Shown here: positions 34,439-43,176 of the stretch, one piece after another
Layout of the letters: the number at the start of each line of letters is the position of its first letter
How positions within the stretch are numbered: position 1 is the first letter of the stretch
Assembly (NCBI GenBank): GCA_902790625.1
Contig: CADASP010000001.1
Span: 1-64,000, forward strand
Source of the DNA: an uncultured Prevotellaceae bacterium
GTDB lineage: Bacteria; Bacteroidota; Bacteroidia; Bacteroidales; Bacteroidaceae
DNA length: 64,000 nt
Direction: 5' to 3'
Program-made: the position numbers and the translations under genes
The notes under the pieces: generated by a model
Database searches by the model: none
The model's input: the letters and a program-made list of their open reading frames with translations, nothing else
Told to the model about the DNA's origin: nothing

Positions 34439-35602
34439 ATGAAAAAGAAATACATAATGACCGCAGCAGCCATCCTGATGGGTGGCGTGCTGCCCATGCT
34501 GGCACAAGAGCAGGCCGAAGAATTCACCGTGGCGACGCTCAACGTCGACGGACTGCCCAGCAAACTGTTGGGTATCACCATCAACTCCGATGGCCCAGGC
34601 GAGAAATACACGCCCGAGATTGCCAACTACCTGCTGCAGCAAGACTACGACCTGGTGGGCTTGCAAGAGAACTTCAACTTTCACGACTACCTCTTCCCCA
34701 TACTCGAAGAAAACTACCAGCACGACGAGTGCTATGGCAAGATAGCCATGGAGTATCTGGCCTATCCCCTACCCTTCGACGGCATCAACCTGCTGTGGCG
34801 CAACGGCATCGAGGGCGAACGCACCGACAGCGTGGCATGGAAAGATGCCTACGGAATAATCAACCACTCCAACGACCAGCTGACCCGAAAGGGCTTCCGA
34901 CGCTACGACCTCACACTGACAGACGGCTCGCAGGTGGTGGTCTACAACGGCCACTGGGATGCCAGCGACGACTATGACGAGGCGAAGGGATGGGACGGCA
35001 AAGACCGCGAAGCCCGACAGAAGCAGTGGATACAGCTGCGCGACACCATCATGAATCAGCTCGACAAGAGGCCCGTCATCGTGATGGGCGATATGAACAG
35101 CTACTACTGCCGCGACAGCGTGAAGCACTATTTCATCGACCACATCGAGGCCACAGGCAAGGCCACCGTGGGCGATGCCTGGATAGAGCTGGAGCACGGC
35201 GGTGAATATCCCGACATGGTGGAAGGCCCCGTCACCCGCGACGAAGGGCGACGTGGCTGGGTGCGCCAAGGCGAGATGCTCGACAAGATTCTCTACATCA
35301 ATCCCACGGGCGGCGGCAAGCTCACCCCCCTGAGCTACGATGTGGACAGCGTGGCCTACGTGCGCAGCGACGCCCCCGAGATGGCTCTGGGCGACCACTT
35401 CCCCGTGGCCGTGAAGTTCCGCTACGAACCTGCCGACGACACCACGACGGGAATCAGCGATGCAGCAGTGCCGACACACAGCATACCGCAAGCCGCATAC
35501 GGCGACGCTTGGTACAACCTCAGCGGCAGGAAACTCAACGCCAAGCCCACCACGCCAGGTGTCTATCTGCATCGTGGACAGAAGACAATCATCGGGAGTT
35601 AG
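34439..35602 (+). CDS. Secreted endonuclease/exonuclease/phosphatase-fold protein
   Basis: 387 residues from ATG 34439, giving a signal peptide (KKYIMTAAAILMGGVLPMLAQ); a longer open frame upstream runs through repeats. EEP-fold motifs: TLNVDGLP, the metal-ligand Glu in GLQENF, NGHWDA, MGDMNSYY and the closing GDHFPV. The family includes nucleases, sphingomyelinases and phosphoinositide phosphatases; the substrate is not clear. The C-terminal 30 residues (WYNLSGRKLNAKP..GVYLHRGQK) are a short sorting-type tail shared with the xylanase and the M6 peptidase. The stop codon lies inside the GGAGTTA array. Confidence 0.88.
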   Translation: MKKKYIMTAAAILMGGVLPMLAQEQAEEFTVATLNVDGLPSKLLGITINSDGPGEKYTPEIANYLLQQDYDLVGLQENFNFHDYLFPILEENYQHDECYGKIAMEYLAYPLPFDGINLLWRNGIEGERTDSVAWKDAYGIINHSNDQLTRKGFRRYDLTLTDGSQVVVYNGHWDASDDYDEAKGWDGKDREARQKQWIQLRDTIMNQLDKRPVIVMGDMNSYYCRDSVKHYFIDHIEATGKATVGDAWIELEHGGEYPDMVEGPVTRDEGRRGWVRQGEMLDKILYINPTGGGKLTPLSYDVDSVAYVRSDAPEMALGDHFPVAVKFRYEPADDTTTGISDAAVPTHSIPQAAYGDAWYNLSGRKLNAKPTTPGVYLHRGQKTIIGS

Positions 35603-35738
35603 GAGTTTGGAGTTAGGAGTTAGGAGTTGTTTCGTGATTCGCTAACTCCTAACTCCTCAACTCCTAACTCCTAACTCCTCAACTCCTAACTCCTAACTCC
35701 TAACTCCTAACTCTTAACTCCTAACTCCCTCAACTCCC
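35595..35738. repeat. Inverted GGAGTTA / TAACTCC heptamer arrays
   Basis: About five GGAGTTA units (35595-35629), a 12-nt loop, then about 13 TAACTCC units (35642-35738) with occasional TCAACTCC variants. The left array contains the stop codon of the upstream gene and the right array runs to the ATG of the M6 peptidase gene, so it occupies the whole junction. The unequal arms suggest copy-number change. Confidence 0.9.
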
Positions 35739-35739
35739 C

Positions 35740-37272
35740 ATGAAAAGAAGAACCATTTTCACAGCACTCCTGCTGTTGACTGTTGCGCTCACCTCGTCGG
35801 CCACCGACACCATCCGCCAGCGTGGCTGCAGAGTGGGCAAGCCCAATCCACAGTTTGCACCCCACCGTGCCCCAGCATTGCAAAGCGGCGAGAACCCCTA
35901 CGTGGGGAGCCGACGGCAGCTGGTGGTGCTGGCCTCGTTTCAAGACCAGGACTTCGCCGAAGACCATGAGACCACCCTGCTGACGTGGAACAAGATATTC
36001 AATGCCGAGAACTATGCCGAGGGCATGTACGTGGGTTCCGTGCGCGACTATTTCCTGGCACAGAGCTACGGCCAGTTCGACCTGACCTTCGACCTCATGC
36101 TGGTGGAGCTGCCCGATGGGCGAAGCAAGTATCGCAGCACCAGCTACGACGACGAGAACTCGCAGTTCATGGTCGACGACATCGTCGACGTGCTTCAGAC
36201 GCACGACATCGACTGGAGCCTCTACGACTGGGATGGCGACACCTTCGTCGACCAGCTGCTCATCGTCTATGCCGGCAAAGGAATGAATGCCGGTGGCGAC
36301 AGCAACACCATCTGGCCCCACCAATGGTGGCTCAGCCAGCATCTCGACATGGAGCAGCAAGGCACCGATGTCTACCGCAGCTACCGCACCGTCGCCAATG
36401 GCGATGAGGAGTATTACATCGACTGCTATTGTTGCGTGCAGGAAGTTGTGAATTTGAGCGACACAAAAACGTCGTTTGGCACCATCTGCCATGAATACTC
36501 CCACTGCTTCGGACTGCCCGATTTCTATTATGGCAACTACTCCGTGCTGCACAATTGGGACGTCATGGACTACGGACTCTACAACGGCATGGGGTTCCGA
36601 CCCTGCAACTATTCGGCCCACGAGCGCATGCTCATGGGATGGCTCACCCCCACCGAACTCACCAGCGGCATCACCATCACCGACATGCCCGCCTTGATGG
36701 ACGAGCCAAAGGCCTACCTCATTCGCAACGACGGGGAGGAGAACGAATACTACATCGTGGAGAACAGACAGCAGCGGGGATGGGACGAGCAGCTGCCTGG
36801 TAGCGGCATCATCATCTTCCACGTAGACTACGACGAGGAGATCTGGAAAGGCACATACGGCATCGCCAACGGCTATAGCAAGAAGCGCTACCACATCTTC
36901 GCTGCCAACAACAAAAAAAACAAATCGGCCAGCGGCGAGTGGGGCTACCCATATATCATAGCCGACAACGAGGGCAACGACGTGGTGGCCAACGACGAGC
37001 TGACCAACACCTCGGCACCGGCAGCCACGCTGAACAATCCGAATGTAGACGGTCAGAAACTGATGTCGAAGCCCATCACACAGATGAGGGTCGATGCCGA
37101 TGGCCTGGCCTCGTTCGTGTTTATGGACGGCGAGACCACCGACATAAAGGACAATAAGCGTGAAACGGCCACCGACCACCATTGGTTTGCCATCGACGGG
37201 CGACAGCTGCTCGGCAAGCCCACGGTTCACGGACTGTATTTCCACGGCGGGCAAAAGGTCGTCATCAAGTAA
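35740..37272 (+). CDS. Secreted M6-family metallopeptidase
   Basis: 510 residues with a signal peptide (KRRTIFTALLLLTVALTSSA). The zinc motif HEYSHCFGLPD (His251, Glu252, His255, then Gly and Asp) fits M6 peptidases of the immune-inhibitor-A type. Upstream GMYVGSVRDYFLAQSYGQFD is the conserved pre-catalytic region. The C-terminus ends WFAIDGRQLLGKP..GLYFHGGQKVVIK, a short sorting-type tail. Probably exported and proteolytic; target unknown. There is no room for a separate promoter because the heptamer array fills the gap before it. Confidence 0.93.
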   Translation: MKRRTIFTALLLLTVALTSSATDTIRQRGCRVGKPNPQFAPHRAPALQSGENPYVGSRRQLVVLASFQDQDFAEDHETTLLTWNKIFNAENYAEGMYVGSVRDYFLAQSYGQFDLTFDLMLVELPDGRSKYRSTSYDDENSQFMVDDIVDVLQTHDIDWSLYDWDGDTFVDQLLIVYAGKGMNAGGDSNTIWPHQWWLSQHLDMEQQGTDVYRSYRTVANGDEEYYIDCYCCVQEVVNLSDTKTSFGTICHEYSHCFGLPDFYYGNYSVLHNWDVMDYGLYNGMGFRPCNYSAHERMLMGWLTPTELTSGITITDMPALMDEPKAYLIRNDGEENEYYIVENRQQRGWDEQLPGSGIIIFHVDYDEEIWKGTYGIANGYSKKRYHIFAANNKKNKSASGEWGYPYIIADNEGNDVVANDELTNTSAPAATLNNPNVDGQKLMSKPITQMRVDADGLASFVFMDGETTDIKDNKRETATDHHWFAIDGRQLLGKPTVHGLYFHGGQKVVIK

Positions 37273-37310
37273 GGCTGCCGCGGGTCGGCGCTTCCGCGAT
37301 TTATTGTAGA

Positions 37311-37384
37311 ATGATGAGCCGCTATCAAGTGATGAAGACGCGCCAAGCGTCGGCTGCACTTCTTTGCGGCTCATCATTTTTTTC
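37311..37384 (+). terminator. Long-loop terminator-like hairpin after the M6 gene
   Basis: ATGATGAGCCGC (37311-37322) pairs with GCGGCTCATCAT (37366-37377), followed by seven T. The 43-nt loop holds an inner hairpin (GACGCGCCAAGCGTC). It works as a terminator on paper, but the branched shape could also be a small RNA 3' end. Confidence 0.65.
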
Positions 37385-37456
37385 AAAATTTAACGGTCAA
37401 ACGGTGCAAGGATTTTTGTTTTCTGCGTTTAATGAGCAGGAAACGAAATAACAACG

Positions 37457-37885
37457 ATGATGATGAAAACACTGAAATGCTTAGGCATCGCTTTTGCCAT
37501 GCTTGCCACCCTCGCCTCGTGCAGCAGCGATGCACCAGTTGGGAAGTGGGACGCAATGGTTTGGAAAGCCGAAGTGCCCGTGCATGCTACCGATGGCGTG
37601 TACACAGTTCCTGAAGCAGGAGCGGAGTTCACCTTCACTTGCCAGAACTATTCTTCGCCGTGGATTGAGAATGCCCTTTCGGACGGAGGCTATTGTTTTC
37701 CTCCCCGCGAAGCTGGCGACTTTCACCACCTGTCGGCAGAATGGTTCAGGGCAGAGATGAGTGGGATGCACCTCGCCGTTGTCTTCGAGGCGAACGAGAC
37801 GGCTGAGGAAAGGCTGCTCACGCTGACAGTGACGGCGGGCGACATCTTCCACACGTTTAGGTTCAAACAGTTAGCCAACAAATAA
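37457..37885 (+). CDS. Small putative lipoprotein
   Basis: 142 residues. Lipobox LASC with Cys22 followed by SSDAP. The mature part is a single predicted beta-sandwich-like domain resembling BACON-type Ig folds (VPEAGAEFTFTCQN, then LTVTAGDIFHTFRFKQL). It overlaps none of its neighbours; a similar short lipoprotein-PstS-like layout (5-bp gap) suggests cotranscription with the next gene. Function unknown. Confidence 0.75.
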   Translation: MMMKTLKCLGIAFAMLATLASCSSDAPVGKWDAMVWKAEVPVHATDGVYTVPEAGAEFTFTCQNYSSPWIENALSDGGYCFPPREAGDFHHLSAEWFRAEMSGMHLAVVFEANETAEERLLTLTVTAGDIFHTFRFKQLANK

Positions 37886-37890
37886 CGAAT

Positions 37891-38892
37891 ATGAAAACAT
37901 CCATCATTTGTATCATCGCATGTTCGATGCTGGCTGTCCTCGCCTCTTGCGCCAGCGATGATGAGAAGCCACTGCTCATCATCGACCCTGTGGTTGAGCT
38001 GGAGAAGCCCACCGCAACCACCACGCTCACCCTCGCGAATATGCCTGTCGTCGACGGCTCCGACTCTACAGAACCACTTCGCAACCTGTTGGTCTATCGC
38101 TTACTTGGCATCGACTGCCAGTGGCTTCAAAACCTACACACTAATGGCACGTGGACCATCAAACCGATGGTACTGGATGAGGACAGCAGGAACGGCCTGA
38201 AACGTATCTTGAAGAACAGCAACACGCACGGCTCGTTTGTCAGTCTGATAGATGGCGACGACGACCTCATCATCACCGCCCGTGGCATCAGTCGCGACGA
38301 GCAGAAATACGCCGACGAGAAGGGCGTCGGGATAATCGCCCACCCCATAGCAAGAGATGCGTTTGTGTTCATCGTTAATCCAAAGAACCCTGTACGCCAT
38401 CTCACCATTGAACAGATACAGAAAATATACACGGGCGAGATGCACAACTGGCGCGAGGTGGGGGGCAACGATGCGCCCATCAGCCCATATGTGCGCAACC
38501 CGAACTCTGGGAGCCAAGAAAAGATGGAAACCATCGTCATGGCAGGACTGAAGATGATTGACTGGCCCGAAATGGTGGGCTATGTGATGCTCGATCCCTA
38601 TTATCAGTTGAGACAAAATGAAAACGGTATCGCCTATACGCCATTCTACTATTACGACACCATTGTGAACGACGACGGCACGCAGGTGATTGGCGTGAAT
38701 GGCATCGTGCCCAGCAAAAAGACCATCGAAGACGGCACCTATCCCTACGTGACGGAGGTGATGGCCAGCGTGCGTGCCGACATCGACAAGTCGTCGACGG
38801 CCTACCAGCTGTTCTATCAATTGGCCACGGGGCAGCACGACAACATCGTAAGGGAAAGCGGATACATCCCTATGGCGAGCAACTACTATTGA
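37891..38892 (+). CDS. PstS-like phosphate-binding-fold lipoprotein
   Basis: 333 residues; lipobox VLASC with Cys20. The core matches PstS-like periplasmic binding proteins: VDGSDSTEPL near the start of the fold, ARDAFVFIVNPKNPV, LTIEQIQKIYTGEMHNWREVGG, and RNPNSGSQEKM. No pstC, pstA, pstB or phoU gene is nearby, so this is an orphan binding protein. Phosphate is the usual ligand of the fold but is not established here. Forms a unit with the small lipoprotein upstream. Confidence 0.85.
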   Translation: MKTSIICIIACSMLAVLASCASDDEKPLLIIDPVVELEKPTATTTLTLANMPVVDGSDSTEPLRNLLVYRLLGIDCQWLQNLHTNGTWTIKPMVLDEDSRNGLKRILKNSNTHGSFVSLIDGDDDLIITARGISRDEQKYADEKGVGIIAHPIARDAFVFIVNPKNPVRHLTIEQIQKIYTGEMHNWREVGGNDAPISPYVRNPNSGSQEKMETIVMAGLKMIDWPEMVGYVMLDPYYQLRQNENGIAYTPFYYYDTIVNDDGTQVIGVNGIVPSKKTIEDGTYPYVTEVMASVRADIDKSSTAYQLFYQLATGQHDNIVRESGYIPMASNYY

Positions 38893-38916
38893 CCTGCCTT
38901 ACAACGACAGGCAAAT

Positions 38917-40044
38917 CTAAAGTGGCGTGACATCTTCCTCCGACAGCCCTGTCAATTCGGCGATAACGGCGAGAGGAGTGCCACGCTGCTTCATTCTGCG
39001 GGCTAAATCCAACATGGCTTCAAAACGCCCTGCGGCACGCCCCTCCTCAAGGCCATGCTTGCGTCCTTCCTCAAGGCCTTCTTTGCGGCCCACCTCAAGA
39101 CCTTCTTTGCGGCCCACCTCAAGACCTTCCTTGTGGCCTTCTTTGCGACCCTCCTCAAGGCCTTCCTTGTGGCCTTCCTTACGACCTTCCTTACGACCTT
39201 CTTTGAGACCCTCCTCAAGACCTTCCTTGCGGCCCTCCTCAAGGCCTTCTTTGAGACCTTCCTTGCGACCTTCCTTGCGACCTTCCTTGCGACCTTCCTT
39301 GCGACCCTGCTCCAGACCTTCTATCACCTTGGTTTCAAGGATGTCGTTCTCCACCATGATGTTGTCCATGTGGCGGTCGTAGGCTCGGCGCTCGGCATCG
39401 CTCATCTGCAAATAGCGCAGCCTCTCCTTGGCTTCGGTCAGGCCTGGCGTTGTCGTGTCGTCTTTGATGTTGCCATCCTTCAGATAGTCTAACCATTCTT
39501 CCAGGGGCGTCGTGGCCACCTTGTTGAACTCGTTCACTCGAATAATATAGTATTCGGGGAAGATGTCGGAAGGGGCCACCATACGGATGGCATCTTTGTC
39601 GCGGGTGTTGATGACGAGCTGGTCCTTCGTATGCACACCGATAAGCTGGTTCTGCCCATGGTAGAGGTAGTCGGCCCCCTTGCCCAGGTCGAAGTAGACG
39701 ATGCTGATGGAGTAGACCTTCTTCACCTGGTCGTACTTGTTGCCCAGCTTCATGTGCTCCGTGATGGTCTTAGCCACCCCAAAGAGGATGCGTTGCAGGT
39801 AATACAGCTCGCGCGTCTGCTGTATCTCCACCAGGATGATTTCACCCTTGGAGTTGCGAGCCTTGATGTCTACGCGGTTGAACTTGTCGTTTTCCTGCTC
39901 CTGATTGCCTTCGCTCTCCAGAAGTTCCACAATGGTCACCTGCTCGTCGAACAACACCGTCATCAGACCTTCCAGCACGGCGAAGTTCGCCTTGTCGCGA
40001 AGCATGCGTTTCGCTGCCCAGTCAAACCTTATATACTTATCCAT
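38917..40044 (-). CDS. Rpn/PDDEXK-family nuclease with long tetrapeptide repeat tail
   Basis: 375 residues. N-terminal PD-(D/E)XK domain (about 1-230): FDWAAKRMLRDKANFAVLEG, active-site Asp in NRVDIKA and Glu-Ile-Gln in ILVEIQQ. These proteins (Rpn or 'putative transposase' family) are DNA nucleases linked to recombination. Residues about 243-340 are about 24 tandem tetrapeptides EG(R/L/H)(K/E), encoded by a 12-bp repeat array, followed by a helical C-terminus (LARRMKQRGTPLAVIAELTGLSEED). The repeat is prone to slippage and could give length or phase variation. Often found as many paralogues per genome. Confidence 0.9.
   Translation of the reverse strand: MDKYIRFDWAAKRMLRDKANFAVLEGLMTVLFDEQVTIVELLESEGNQEQENDKFNRVDIKARNSKGEIILVEIQQTRELYYLQRILFGVAKTITEHMKLGNKYDQVKKVYSISIVYFDLGKGADYLYHGQNQLIGVHTKDQLVINTRDKDAIRMVAPSDIFPEYYIIRVNEFNKVATTPLEEWLDYLKDGNIKDDTTTPGLTEAKERLRYLQMSDAERRAYDRHMDNIMVENDILETKVIEGLEQGRKEGRKEGRKEGRKEGLKEGLEEGRKEGLEEGLKEGRKEGRKEGHKEGLEEGRKEGHKEGLEVGRKEGLEVGRKEGLEEGRKHGLEEGRAAGRFEAMLDLARRMKQRGTPLAVIAELTGLSEEDVTPL
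39030..39325 (-). repeat. 12-bp tandem array encoding EG(R/L/H)K repeats
   Basis: About 24 degenerate 12-bp units inside the Rpn-type gene. Loss or gain of whole units keeps the frame. Confidence 0.85.
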
Positions 40045-40070
40045 CTTCTTTTATCTTTGCTATTCGTCTG

Positions 40071-40078
40071 CAAATATA
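40071..40078 (-). promoter_or_regulatory. -7 box for the Rpn-type gene
   Basis: TATATTTG on the minus strand, 27 nt before the ATG. Confidence 0.45.
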
Positions 40079-40282
40079 CAAACAAAAAGCTGAACAACCA
40101 AAATATTTCGTCTCTTTTTCCCTCGCAGTCATAAAAGCGAACAGTCAACGACCTTTTCTTGGCTCCTCAAGATAGTTCTGACGGTTCTGCTCTTGCCTTG
40201 TCGGTCTCTCGCTGACTGGCGGCGTGGTGGGTGTCAGAGTGCTTCATCGTAGTGGAAATGAAAAGAAAAGCTGGCTTTCCTT

Positions 40283-40312
40283 TTGCGTTTCTCTCGTTTT
40301 TTCGTAACTTTG
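40283..40312 (+). promoter_or_regulatory. metK promoter
   Basis: TTG (within TTTTG), 19-nt spacer, TAACTTTG; start codon 26 nt downstream. The short leader leaves no room for a SAM riboswitch. Confidence 0.7.
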
Positions 40313-40337
40313 CAGCCCAAAACAAGATAGAATCGTT

Positions 40338-41588
40338 ATGGCATATCTTTTTTCCTCAGAATCCGTATCGGAAGGACATCCCGATAAAGTGGCCGACCAG
40401 ATAAGCGATGCATTGCTCGACCAGTTTCTGGCTTACGACCCCAATGCCCGCTGCGCCATTGAGAGCTTCGTCACCACAGGACAGGTGGTGATCATGGGCG
40501 AGGTGCGCAGCGATGTGTATATCGACCTGCAGACCGTAGCCCGAAACACCATCAAGCGTATTGGCTACACCAAAGCCGAGTATCAGTTCGACGGCGACTC
40601 GTGCGGCATCCTCACCGCCATCCACGAGCAGAGCGCCGACATCAGCCGTGGCGTGGACAACGCGATGGACCAAGGTGCTGGCGACCAAGGCATGATGTTT
40701 GGCTATGCCACCACCGAGACCGAGAGCCTGATGCCCGTATCGCTCGACTTGGCCCATCTGCTGATGCGCACGCTGGCCGACATTCGGCGCGAGGGCAAGC
40801 AGATGACTTATCTGCGCCCCGACGCCAAGAGCCAGGTGACGGTGGAGTATAGCGACGATGGCGTGCCACAGCGCATCGACACCATCGTGGTGTCGACGCA
40901 GCACGATGAGTTCGACACCGACGAGGCCATGCAGCAGCGCATACGACAGGACGTGATAGACATCCTCATCCCCCGCGTAAAGCAGCAGATACACTCGCCG
41001 AAGGTGCTGCAGCTCTTCGGTTCCGACATCAAATACTACGTCAATCCCACTGGAAAATTCGTCATCGGCGGTCCCCATGGCGACACTGGCCTCACGGGGC
41101 GCAAGATCATCGTCGACACCTACGGCGGTAAGGGTGCCCACGGCGGCGGCGCCTTCAGCGGCAAGGACTCCAGCAAGGTAGACCGCTCGGCCGCCTATGC
41201 CGCCCGCCACATTGCCAAGAACATGGTGGCCGCCGGCGTGGCCGACGAAATGCTGGTGCAGGTGGCCTACGCCATCGGCGTGGCACGGCCCATGAACATC
41301 TACGTGAACACCTACGGCAAGAAGCATGTGGCGATGAGCGACGGCGAGATAGCTAAGAAGATTGAGAAGCTCTTCGACCTGCGCCCTAAAGCCATCGAGC
41401 AGGAGCTGAAGCTGCGCCAACCCATGTTCTTGGAAACGGCTGCCTACGGCCACATGGGCCGCGAGCCGAAGATGGTGCGCAAGACCTTCACCAGCCATTA
41501 TCATGAGACGCGCGTCGTCGACGTTGAACTCTTCACCTGGGAAAAACTTGACCGCATAGACGACATCAAGCGTGAATTTGGATTATAA
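40338..41588 (+). CDS. metK: S-adenosylmethionine synthase
   Basis: Makes SAM from methionine and ATP. 416 residues. Motifs: [19 protein letters not shown] at the N-terminus, [12 protein letters not shown] (signature 1), and [19 protein letters not shown] (signature 2 with P-loop-like segment). All catalytic residues appear present. An in-frame GTG of the following open frame overlaps its 3' end, but the likely start of that gene is further on. Confidence 0.98.
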   Translation: MAYLFSSESVSEGHPDKVADQISDALLDQFLAYDPNARCAIESFVTTGQVVIMGEVRSDVYIDLQTVARNTIKRIGYTKAEYQFDGDSCGILTAIHEQSADISRGVDNAMDQGAGDQGMMFGYATTETESLMPVSLDLAHLLMRTLADIRREGKQMTYLRPDAKSQVTVEYSDDGVPQRIDTIVVSTQHDEFDTDEAMQQRIRQDVIDILIPRVKQQIHSPKVLQLFGSDIKYYVNPTGKFVIGGPHGDTGLTGRKIIVDTYGGKGAHGGGAFSGKDSSKVDRSAAYAARHIAKNMVAAGVADEMLVQVAYAIGVARPMNIYVNTYGKKHVAMSDGEIAKKIEKLFDLRPKAIEQELKLRQPMFLETAAYGHMGREPKMVRKTFTSHYHETRVVDVELFTWEKLDRIDDIKREFGL

Positions 41589-41737
41589 AAGCCCCTCCCA
41601 GCCCCCCCGAGGGGGGGGAGAAACGTTGCAGTTATCCACCTCATGGGGGGAAGGAACGTTGCAGCAATTATCCCCATGGGGAAAAGATGTCTCGCAGCAC
41701 TTCACCCCCCTCTTGGGGGGGACGGGGGGGGCTATGG
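41586..41737. repeat. Cluster of GC-rich palindromes between metK and DUF4271
   Basis: At least four palindromic segments: about 41592-41620 (CCCTCCCAGCC, CCGAGGGGGG), 41637-41652, 41668-41680 (TCCCCATGGGGA) and 41705-41735 (CCCCCCTCTTGGGGGG). It has no stop codon in the DUF4271 frame and reads PSQPPRGGGE...LLGGTGG if translated. Confidence 0.75.
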
Positions 41738-42420
41738 GCACGCCACGCCCCTATGCCGTGCGAACCGACAATGTGCTCACGGCATCGCTCATCCTTTGCT
41801 TCGTGGTCTTCGTCGTGGCTCTGTCGCGCCAAGGATGGCTGCTGGCCCGCCAGGCCAAGGATTTCTTCCGCACTCGCCATGACGATACCGACGACAGCAT
41901 GCGGCCCCATTTGGGATTCCATTTGTTCATGGTGCTTGTCTGTTGCCATCTGCTGGCCATCGGCTCCTACGTCTTTGCCACGCAGGTGCTCCATTACGAT
42001 TTCCGCTTGGAGCCTCAGCCGCTGGTGGTGGCCATCTATTTTGGCCTCTTCATAGCCTATTTCCTGCTGAAGTGGATGGTGTATGGCTTTGTCAACAGCG
42101 TCATGTTTGGCCGACGTGCCCGCCATCGGTGGACGCAGGCTTTCCTGCTGCTGATAGCCTTCGAGGCCATCCTGCTCTACCCCCTCATTTTGCTGCTCGT
42201 TTATTTCGACATCAATGCCGAAAATGCCATGTTTTGGTTCCTTGGTGTTATCATTTTGGGCAAATTATTGACATTTTATAAGGCTTTTTGTATCTTTTTC
42301 CGCGAAAAGACGCTTTCTTTGCAAATTTTTTTGTACTTTTGCACCCTCGAAATCACGCCTCTGCTCGCTTTGGGGGGTATTTGGCTGATGATAACGAATC
42401 AATTACGAGTAAATTTTTAA
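41734..42420 (+). CDS. DUF4271 family membrane protein
   Basis: 228 residues from ATG 41734. An in-frame GTG at 41572, overlapping metK, would add 54 residues encoded almost wholly by palindromic repeats, so the ATG is preferred. Six hydrophobic segments; an inner-membrane protein. Conserved upstream of hemD-rnpA-yidD in this phylum, but function unknown. A -7-like TACTTTTG at 42334 inside its 3' end may start an internal hemD transcript. Confidence 0.85.
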   Translation: MGTPRPYAVRTDNVLTASLILCFVVFVVALSRQGWLLARQAKDFFRTRHDDTDDSMRPHLGFHLFMVLVCCHLLAIGSYVFATQVLHYDFRLEPQPLVVAIYFGLFIAYFLLKWMVYGFVNSVMFGRRARHRWTQAFLLLIAFEAILLYPLILLLVYFDINAENAMFWFLGVIILGKLLTFYKAFCIFFREKTLSLQIFLYFCTLEITPLLALGGIWLMITNQLRVNF

Positions 42421-42426
42421 GCAGAA

Positions 42427-43176
42427 ATGGTAAAGAAAATCTTGGTTTCGCAGCCAAAGCCCACGAGCGAGAAGTCGCCCTACTTTGACATTGCTGAACG
42501 CTTTGGGGTGGAGTTGGTGTTCCGTCCGTTTATAAAGGTTGAAGGCCTCACGGCTCGCGAATTCCGCACACAGAAAGTCAGCATTCTTGATTACACCGCC
42601 ATCGTGTTCACGTCGCGCCATGCCATCGACCATTTCTTCTCACTGGCCCATGAAATGCGCGTCAACATCCCCGAGGACATGAAGTATTTCTGCGTCACCG
42701 AGACCATCGCCCTCTATATCCAGAAGTATGTGCAGTATCGCAAGCGCAAGGTGTTCTTTGGCAGCACCGGCCGTGTCGACGACCTACTGCCCGCCATGGT
42801 GAAGCATAAGGCCGAGCGCTATCTGGTGCCCATGAGCGACGTGCACAACGACTCGCTGACGCAGCTGCTCGACTCGAAGAAGCTGCAGCACAAGGAGTGC
42901 GTGATGTATCGCACGGTGAGCAATGATTTCACGCAGGAGGAGGTCGACACCTTCGACTACGACATGCTGGTGTTTTTCAGCCCTTCGGGCATTGAGTCGC
43001 TGATGAAGAACTTCCCCCATTTCGACCAAGGCAAGATTGCCATCGCCACCTTTGGGCCTGCCACTGCCAAGGCTGCCCATGACGCTGGTCTGCGCCTCGA
43101 CCTGGAGGCCCCCAGCGAGAAATATCCTTCGATGACGGGGGCTTTGCAGCATTATCTGCTGATGCAGGAGGAATGA
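42427..43176 (+). CDS. hemD: Uroporphyrinogen-III synthase
   Basis: Closes hydroxymethylbilane into uroporphyrinogen III with D-ring inversion. 249 residues; weakly conserved family. The two-domain fold is suggested by IVFTSRHAIDHFF (about 58-70), FFGSTGRVDDL, VMYRTVSND and FFSPSGIESL with the C-terminal FGPATAKAA. Starts 6 bp after DUF4271; its stop overlaps rnpA by 4 bp (ATGA). No other heme gene is adjacent. Confidence 0.88.
   Translation: MVKKILVSQPKPTSEKSPYFDIAERFGVELVFRPFIKVEGLTAREFRTQKVSILDYTAIVFTSRHAIDHFFSLAHEMRVNIPEDMKYFCVTETIALYIQKYVQYRKRKVFFGSTGRVDDLLPAMVKHKAERYLVPMSDVHNDSLTQLLDSKKLQHKECVMYRTVSNDFTQEEVDTFDYDMLVFFSPSGIESLMKNFPHFDQGKIAIATFGPATAKAAHDAGLRLDLEAPSEKYPSMTGALQHYLLMQEE

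Noticed and set aside
35595..35738. Heptamer arrays as CRISPR or telomere-like ends
   Set aside because: The unit is only 7 bp, there are no spacers, and coding sequence continues on both sides.
37891..38892. A complete phosphate ABC transporter operon
   Set aside because: Only a PstS-like lipoprotein is present; no permease, ATPase or PhoU gene lies in the window.
38927..39382. Plus-strand Arg/Pro/Ser repeat frame opposite the Rpn gene
   Set aside because: Shadow of the EGRK-coding array.
40045..40337. Possible SAM riboswitch before metK
   Set aside because: The predicted leader is only about 20 nt and no SAM-binding stem pattern was visible.
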